In this document: in pieces, positions 57,663-64,000 of the stretch | How positions within the stretch are numbered: position 1 is the first letter of the stretch | How the letters are laid out: every line of letters starts with the position of its first letter | DNA from: Phytophthora colocasiae | Taxonomy: Eukaryota > Oomycota > Peronosporomycetes > Peronosporales > Peronosporaceae | Assembly: GCA_018806915.1 (NCBI GenBank) | Contig: JAGKQI010000006.1 | Coordinates: forward strand, 62,001-126,000 | Direction: 5' to 3' | DNA: 64,000 nucleotides | Translations under genes and position numbers: made by a program | Notes under the pieces: generated by a model | Databases searched by the model: none | What the model was told of the DNA's origin: nothing | What the model saw: the letters and a program-made list of their open reading frames with translations, nothing else

Positions 57663-58869
57663 ATGGAGGCGTGGACTAGCTACGTGTGGTCGGAATATGC
57701 ACGGTTCGAGCTCCTGCCCGTATATATTGGAACACCAGGTTGTCGCGTGGATTGTGACCACGCCTTTACGAGATGTGGTGTGGACCGAAGTTTGGAGAGT
57801 TACAAGGCTGAACGGAGGCATGTGGCTGGACTACACCTCGCGTTATCAGGAAGTACTACGGAATCCATCCCTTCGGCAACTGCACGGGCTCGCCTATGGC
57901 TACGCGCTGTGGAGTACGTTCTTCGCCGTCCCAGTGCAAGTACTTGAACAGAACGCTTTGGAGTACGGCCGGTATGGGAGAATGCACAGAAGCTGGTGGA
58001 TTGCGTTCCAGATGACGTTCGGCGAGTACGGTCCTGACCTTGCGCTCGAGACTTGTGCTTCAGTAGAACGCTACTGCCTTGCATGGAAGGAGGGTTGCAC
58101 TAACGCTTGGAAGCGTGTATACGGGGTCGTCCAGGGTCTATGTTGGGTCACGCTCCTCACGCTGTCCATGATTATCCACATACCCATGCTGCTGTTCGAC
58201 ATTCTCGAGTTTGTACTGTGCGGAGCAATGGGGGTCGTCATTGCGCTGGTCGCTCTGAACGCTGCGAGTTACTATTGGGGCTGGACGTCACTGGGGCTTC
58301 AGGCGACGCAGATCGTCGGAGTGGTCGGCTTGATTACACACGGATGGCGTCTCGGGGATCGAGATGGCCGGTTACGAAAGATCGCTCCACGGGGAATCCT
58401 TGAGGACGCCTTGGACAGCGTACAACGGAACGCATCGGAGCGTTACCGTGCCGAGGAAGATAGTATCTTACGCCTGAAGAGGCCCGCAGCCCGTAATCGA
58501 GTAAAAACGCTGGTGGAAGAGGAAGTTGAAGCCTCCTCGTCGGGCGAAGAACTTGACGAGGACTCTTGTGCGGGTGATCGTACTAGGGCTCGACGACCCC
58601 TGGCGTACGAGAACGCTTCAGACGCCGACTTGGGCATGGCAGAACGCTTGAGAGGACTGGCCGACGAGGTCCAACACGGTGTCCTCCGAGGACGGCGGAC
58701 TTCAAGTCGGGGGGAATGTCCCGTATCCGGGATCAAGGGTGGTGTTCCAGCTGCGTTGGACCCCGGTCGGGCTCCTGGAAGACCCAAGCGGCCTCGGCGT
58801 CTGGGTGGCTCCAGCCTTGGTACTGTTCCTGTGGTACTCTGTCCTGAGGGAAGTGCCGCCTTACATTGA
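57663..58869 (+). CDS. gypsy G3 env-position membrane protein ORF
   Basis: A sense-strand frame between the antisense gene and the 3' LTR, where an env gene would lie. An ATG at 57663 (MEAWTSYVWSEYARF) joins, by a shift near 57725, the main frame (57697 onward). At about 58123-58340 there are three hydrophobic segments: VVQGLCWVTLLTLSMIIHI, LLFDILEFVLCGAMGVVIA and LGLQATQIVGVVGLITHGW. A charged tail (VEEEVEASSSGEELDEDS) runs into the LTR; the stop lies in the LTR. I see no signal peptide, furin site or fusion peptide and no likeness to known envelope proteins, so a role in entry is not supported. Confidence 0.6.
58700..58716 (+). promoter_or_regulatory. polypurine tract of gypsy G3
   Basis: AAGTCGGGGGGAA directly precedes the 3' LTR start TGTCCC at 58717. 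Confidence 0.8.
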
Positions 58870-59215
58870 TGGCGCTAGGTGACGACGTGGAGGTCCAAGT
58901 GTGGCGTGACGGAGGATAAGTGAGACTGAGTTCCTTGCGAAGTGAGACTGCAAGGACGGATGGCACGTCGACGGTGCCCGGTGAGTGCGAAAGGTGAGGT
59001 GTCACCCCTAAGGGCGTGGTACTATGCTGCGCTCTTCATTCTTTTCTATTTAGTTACGAATTTCCCTAGTCAAGTGAACAAGAACAAGAATCAACGTTTA
59101 TTACATTTACGCAAGGACTTACACTTCTCTTCTTTACTCTACTTCTAGACCCCACTCAGGACCGCACTCATCTAAAAGCCACAGGTACCGACCCCGACAA
59201 GGGAGGTGCGTGACA
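58717..59215 (+). repeat. 3' LTR of gypsy element G3
   Basis: 499 bp. Differences from the 5' copy that I see: a T/C (46286 versus the same place here), T/G in the CATTTAC(T/G)CAAGG stretch and C/A in CATCTAA(C/A)AGCC. Followed by the GCCG target duplication. Confidence 0.95.
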
Positions 59216-59415
59216 GCCGCTTCCTCACGTGCACGACGGGATATAATCACAAAAAGTCACGAGTCAGGATCTGCATAGGGTAGTACCGTGAACGACATTG
59301 TTTTGAGTACAGAGAAAAATTCTTATTATTTATATACCTGTCCAATGATATAAATAGTCTATCTAACAGGACTTGTATAAATAAATATTACCACATGTGG
59401 CGAATCGCGTCAATA
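59216..59415. other. A/T-rich upstream region of the SAMHD1-like gene
   Basis: 200 bp with no recognisable gene. A/T-rich stretches (TTATTATTTATATACC near 59323, TATAAATAAATATTA near 59377) may be part of the promoter of the gene at 59416; no defined oomycete initiator was found. Confidence 0.35.
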
Positions 59416-61443
59416 ATGACGAGTGTTTGGCCTGTAGCGGATGACCCACGCGCTAAGCTCTTCAATGGTGCGTTGCATTTCCCTGTATAAGTGGATATTC
59501 ACCATTTTAACCAGTTTAAACGTCTCAACAGACCAAGTACATGGCTACATAAACTATGTGTGACGCTCATGGACACTCAGTTCCAACGACTTCGAGATTT
59601 AAAACAATTAGGAACTCTCTACTACGTTTTCCCTGGAGCTTCCCACAACCGGTTTGAGCATTCCCTGGGCGTTAGTTTTCTGTCTGGACAAACTGTCGAA
59701 CGATTCCGACAGCAACAACCAGAGCTCGAACTGACACACAGAGATGCTCGTTTACTGGTAATTGTAGTGTTTTAACTGGTAAGTATCTAATGAGAGTACT
59801 AATACTTGCTGTTTTGTAGAGTGCTGCTGGACTTTTGCATGATTTAGGTCACGGACCCTTTTCGCATGTGTTTGAGCACGAATTCATGCCCCGAGTGGCT
59901 GCTAGGGGCTACGGGAGTGAAACACCAACTTATCACCATGAAGATATGTCTCTACGTATGATTGAGTACATGGTGGACGATAATAATATCGATCTGGAGA
60001 GAGATGACGTGCGTTTTATCCAGCAATTGATCGTCGGTGCGAAAGAGTGAGTTTTTTTTTTATTTTACAGATTTTTTGGATAAGTATCCTAATGTTTGAT
60101 CTGGTAGGACGCACATGGGCAACCGTGTGGATTCTCGTGGATATCTGTATGAGATTGTAGCGAATGGACGCAATTGCATCGACGTGGACAAGTTTGACTA
60201 CTTGGCTCGGGATATGCTCAATCTTTTTGGATTGCGTAAAGTGTTCGACTTTTCCCGACTGACGATGTTTAATCGGGTCATTGGCAACGAGATCTGTTAC
60301 CACACGAGCGTGAATTTGGATATTTACGACATGTTCCAGCAGCGCTACCAGATGCACAAGCAGATATACAACCACCGGAAGGGAAAAGCAGTGGAATTTA
60401 TGATCTGTGACGCGATGCTGCTGGCAGACAAGGAGCTGGGGATCTCTGCTGCTACACAGACTCCAGAGGATTTCCAGTTCCTCACAGATCACATCGTCCA
60501 CGTATGTATTTTATCGTTTTTATTATTTATTTCAAGAGAACTAATGGTTTATTCGCTTTTACAGTCGATTGAAGCATCCAAGACCGACACTTTGGCTGAG
60601 GCACGAGCTCTACTGAAGCGTATGCGTCGTCGAGAATTGTACGAGTTTATCGACGAGTACCTACTACCTCCTGACCTCACGTCGCGTATTCCTCGCTTTA
60701 CGGCTGAGGAATTGGCCACTCAAACGTCTCTGGATGGGGTGACGCTGGATCCGGAGGATATTATCGTGTCGGATGGCCGGTTAAACTACAATTTCAAAGA
60801 CCGCAACCCCGTGGACAACGTCTCGTTCTACGCTTCCAGTGATCTGAACAAAAAGTTCCACATACCCAAGGAGGAAGTAAGCTTGCTCTTCCCTGAGAAG
60901 GTAAAGGCTGCAGATATTTGTTTTGAGCGTGTACTTTTCCTAATTTTTTCCGTTCGATAGTTCGAAGAGCGAATTATCCGCGTTTACAGCCGTAACAAAT
61001 CGACCAAGGTGCACAAAGCAATTCAGGTACGTCTCAAAGTGTCAGCATGTAGGGAAAATGTTGAAATTTGGATAAATTTTCTCTTTCCTTTTATACAGCA
61101 CGCTTTTCGTAGCTACATTAGTCAGTTCAGCACGACACTCCCTCCTCCATCGCCGTCGTCTAAGGTAAGCATTGTTCACCACTATTTATCATCAGTTCTG
61201 TCTAATTCATTTTTTTTCTTGATAGATTTACGGACAAAAGATCTCAGACACATTGTCCAAGAAGAAAGTGGTCAGAAAACTCCCAGGTACGTTTCTAAAG
61301 CGTCTTCATATCCGCCAAATCGTTGACATTTTCTTCTGATAGTTCTTCAAGAAGGACACAACGAACACGATACAAATGACAGCTCTTCAGTGTCGTCTCC
61401 AGTCAGTAAACGCCTGAAATCCGACATCAAACACGAGAACTAG
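59416..61443 (+). CDS. SAMHD1: SAMHD1-like dNTP triphosphohydrolase, nine exons
   Basis: HD-domain enzyme that cleaves dNTPs to nucleosides and triphosphate. Proposed exons: 59416-59467, 59532-59757, 59820-60047, 60108-60501, 60565-60900, 60961-61026, 61099-61164, 61226-61286, 61343-61443; introns are 55-72 bp with GT..AG ends. Key motifs: NDQVHGYIN (exons 1-2), RLRDLKQLGTLYYVFPGASH and HNRFEHSLG (metal His), LLHDLGHGPFSHVFEHEF (His-Asp), DVDKFDYLARD (last metal Asp), VSFYASS, FPEKFEERIIRVYSR. No SAM domain is seen. Early in exon 2 (59550-59562) the frame must change between GYIN and LCVTLMDT, and a few conserved codons seem missing, so this allele may be broken or the sequence wrong there. 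The C-terminus has a basic KRLKSD. Confidence 0.85.
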
Positions 61444-61497
61444 CTGCATCTCCCCGACCAAAACATACTGTCCGGTAAATACATATTCGATTTTGTT

Positions 61498-62531
61498 TTA
61501 TTTCCCCTCAACATTCTGTTCTAATTCTTCTACGACACTTCTGAAAAGCGGATCAAAGAAACTTTTCCACTCAGGATACGGGATAATCTTGTCCATGTCG
61601 TTCGCATCCGAAGTGTGAATACGTACGTCTCTACCTCGTCGGAATTCGTTCCATCTGCAACCAAGAAACTGGCAAATATTGCGATAACCCCAGCGAAATC
61701 GTCTTCGAGGGAAAATCTCAACCACGAGCGTCTCGGGACGTGTCCACATGACATTCACCATACCAGCTCCGTGCATTCCGATCACCACGTCACTATCCAG
61801 CATAACTCGCATCTGATCATGCATAGTCATATTGGTAAACTCCAGAGACTGGAACTCGCACTCTCCAAAGCGATATCCATCTCGATAATCCTCACGCATT
61901 TTATCCAAGATTTCATCTTCATTTTGCCACATTCGCTGCACACGACGTCCTCCATAAGGTCTTCGTGAAATGACAGTAACCAGACATCGTTTTGGGTCCG
62001 TTTTAGCGTTGTGTGGAGTCACCCTTAAGCTTTTCAGTGCTAAATCTCTGAAATCCCGTAGCATTTCGTTGGCAAAGCATGGTTGGTGGTCGTCCAAGTG
62101 GGTCATAAGCGGACCTGTGGCCTCATAAGGCGCCAGTAAAGCAGATTCCAAGTGTACCACACGGTTCTGGAATACTTCACCACTGATAATCGGCTTTTCA
62201 GGCCCGAGAAGAGCATGTCGAAGCTCGTCAACTGGAGTAGGTAAAGCCCGGTCAAATGTGACTGTGACGTGCTGCCAGTTTGGGAGCTGGAACTCCCTGC
62301 AAAATGCAACGTGTATTGGTCGCTTTGGTAGTGCAAAGTAAATTGCAAAGTGATCGATTCTAGTGCTAGTCTTTGGGCGCTCTCGCCGGCCGCCTTGGCC
62401 GTCCAGGGAGCAGCGTCCTTGCAGTTGTTCTTGTTGCAGCCATGCATGCAAGTCAGCCTTGCCAGCTGAGCTTGCGTGCGATCTGGCCTGCCGTCTGTGT
62501 ACTTGAGTTGTTGGCGATGAGCTCCGGTCAT
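61498..62531 (-). CDS. family-61 glycosyltransferase (DUF563-type)
   Basis: Strong C-terminal signature of GT61 enzymes: ITVISRRPYGGRRV-like VTVISRRPYGGRR, then MRVMLDSDVVIGMHGAGMVN, VMWTRPETLVVEIFPRRRF and YRNICQFLGCRWNE. Such enzymes transfer sugars such as xylose or GlcNAc in the secretory pathway. The main frame (to 61498) covers about 280 residues; the likely N-terminal part (CMHGCNKNNCKDAAPWTAKA, ALESI) is in another frame from ATG 62531, joining near 62350, where a repeated ATCG may have lost one unit or an intron edge may lie. No clear signal anchor found. It is convergent with the SAMHD1-like gene, the stops being 55 bp apart. Confidence 0.8.
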
Positions 62532-62619
62532 CCCAACGCTTTTGGCTGCGGGATTGGTAAGCTGTCAGCAGATGCCTGTTGTCGCCAGGCCATCGCCACA
62601 CTGCCCCCCAAGCTTTCAA

Positions 62620-63001
62620 TCCTCAGTCAAAATCGTCCCTCCAGCGTGCGTGCGATTGTATCGTCCGGTTGTGACTGCCTCGTCACATACTGTGCATGAC
62701 CGGTCCTCCAACTTCAACGCGTTGCAGTGTTACATGTTGTGATCTCTCGGATTTGCAACAATTCTCGCCTTGACCTTTTTGCCCAATCAGAACCGAGAAA
62801 TCTGAATATCAGCCAACCAGATTGTAGAGTTGCTCGACACTTGAATACACTTGTTGATATTGTGATCCATCGTCTGAAAGTTGACTAGTACATGTGTATG
62901 AGATCGAACTCAAGATACCCATTGCGGCGCGACTTGGAAATGCTTGCAAGATCTCGAAACTCTCATACGTCATATGCAATTGGCCAGGAAGTGCTTGTAA
63001 C
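62620..63001. other. intergenic region between GT61 and gypsy fragment
   Basis: No supported gene. It should hold the upstream region of the GT61 gene (minus strand) and the outer end of the decayed gypsy fragment; no LTR ends were found. Confidence 0.4.
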
Positions 63002-64000
63002 TCAGTTCCTGCGTTGCCTTGGCGTCTCGGACTTCGTCTGGGAGGTCACAGCGAGTAGGAAATCATCATCGTTTGCTTCGTTCGCGTACTGTAGCAGTAG
63101 TTGTGGTACATCTTCATACATGGTCTTCAGCGGCTCCCAAGAGTCCTCGATAGTCTCGAGACCCATCCACTTGACTTTGATCTCGTAGGCTTCCATGTCA
63201 GGGTTCATTCTGTGCTCCAAGATAGACTCCACGGCCATCAGTGTCCCTTGCGAGGCAATATGGTCCAGCAGTTCTTCGGTCACGTTGAGTGAGTCGTCTG
63301 CGTAGAGTTTTAGGCGAGATGGGTGCACATTCACTGTAGTCCCGTTGACCAGATGCTCAACTGTGAAGTAGTAGTCAGCACTGCCAACCACTCTGTATGG
63401 GCCGACCCACATCACGCGTAGTTTGTTTGCATGAAGTTTCTCGTCGACACGTGAGCGCAACACGTAGTCTCCGACCGAGAAGTTCACACGCTGATGGTAA
63501 TGGTATCGTGCCCGGTAACGTTCAGATTGGCGCTTGCGTTCTGCCTTGACAGGCTTGTGCATTTCTTGGAGGTCAGCCCGTAGATTAGCTAGTTGCTGCT
63601 CCGTGCTGGGTCGCGGCTGGCTCAGTGTGGCTACACGTCCCTTCCCTCCTGGCAGGAATATAGAGTCGAGAGCATTAGGGCACGGTAGTCCAGTGAACAG
63701 CTCAATAGAAGCTCGGTTGGCCAGTGACGCAACTGGAGAGTGATTGATGCTTGACTGCACTAGTGGTAGTAGGTACGGCCAGTCCTGCATGCTCACTTTG
63801 AACTCCAGTGCCAATGCCTTCAGCACTTGGGTGATGTCGCGGTTCACCCGCTCTACAGAGCCATTCTTCCACGGGGTGTACGCGAGGATGAACTCGAGAC
63901 GACTCTTCAGTCGTCGGCCTAATTCAGATATAACCTTGCTCTTGAAGTGTGATCCTGAATCGCTGACCCACACACTAGGTGGCCCGAATCGACTGTACCA
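63002..64000 (-). pseudogene. pol: Ty3/gypsy integrase and chromodomain, cut by window edge
   Basis: An open frame of at least 324 codons entering from the right edge (PPSVWVSDSGSHFK). It has the second integrase Asp (VSDSGSHFKSKV), the Glu (GSVERVNRD), a C-terminal DNA-binding region (VGDYVLRSRVDEKLHANKL, MWVGPYRVVGSADY) and a chromodomain-like end (VESILEHRMNPDM, IKVKWMGLETIEDSWEPL). The rest of pol lies outside the window, so intactness cannot be judged. It has neither the hairpin tiling of A1/A2 nor the motifs of B or G3. Confidence 0.9.

Larger units (their letters stand above)
46054..59215 (+). mobile_element. Ty3/gypsy element G3, full length 13.2 kb
   Basis: Two 499-bp LTRs enclose gag, a long pre-protease region, protease, RT, RNase H, integrase, an antisense gene and a membrane-protein ORF. 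GCCG stands directly left of the 5' LTR (46050-46053) and directly right of the 3' LTR (59216-59219), a short target duplication. The LTR copies differ at only about three positions by eye, so the insertion is recent. The pol part from RT to the end is one intact 974-codon frame. Confidence 0.95.

Overview
The window is eukaryotic and looks like a repeat-rich scaffold from an oomycete (Phytophthora or a close relative). The evidence is a set of Crinkler-type (CRN) P-loop effector fragments, Ty3/gypsy elements with a plant/archaeal-type second RNase H and a chromodomain, Ty1/copia and Tc1/mariner-type remnants, and genes with short (about 55-70 bp) GT..AG introns. I cannot name the species. Only two loci look like ordinary host genes (an SAMHD1-like dNTPase and a family-61 glycosyltransferase, about 59.4-62.6 kb). 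A third, unrecognised host gene has been split by a retrotransposon. Almost everything else is mobile DNA, mostly broken and partly nested. Single-base frameshifts are common throughout, so some breaks could be assembly errors.

Layout. 1-1859 (-): 5' part of a gypsy element (protease, gag, LTR) inserted into a transposase gene (1860-2270). 2330-5096 (-): 3' part of a related gypsy element (integrase end, chromodomain, polypurine tract, LTR) with an extra gene on the opposite strand. 5097-16866: 7.9 head-to-tail copies of a 1.49-kb unit, each with the same dead CRN fragment. 16867-19596 (+): 5'-truncated copia element with a mutated reverse transcriptase active site. 19877-20665: 789-bp mariner-type deletion derivative with 30-bp inverted repeats and TA target duplication. 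20971-22772 and 39964-40757 (+): two halves of the split host pseudogene. 22777-39963 (-): the giant gypsy element that splits it (LTRs about 1.7-1.9 kb, dual RNase H, chromodomain, antisense gene). 40859-41805: duplicated and decayed fragments. 42149-46053: copia element with its protease-integrase segment inverted in place. 46054-59215 (+): nearly complete 13.2-kb gypsy element nested in that copia, with identical-length 499-bp LTRs, an antisense gene and a membrane-protein ORF in the env position. 59416-61443 (+): SAMHD1-like gene. 61498-62531 (-): glycosyltransferase 61. 63002-64000 (-): gypsy integrase and chromodomain running off the window.

Two patterns cut across the elements and are the most unusual things here. 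First, the two related gypsy fragments at 1-1859 and 2330-5096 are tiled almost end to end with short perfect hairpins, in coding and non-coding DNA alike, and the tiling stops at the element boundaries. Second, three different gypsy elements each carry a gene on the opposite strand between pol and the 3' LTR, and the larger elements are also studded with short element-specific self-complementary motifs. One inferred reading is an element-encoded nuclear protein acting on dispersed motifs in its own DNA or RNA, for example to resist silencing.
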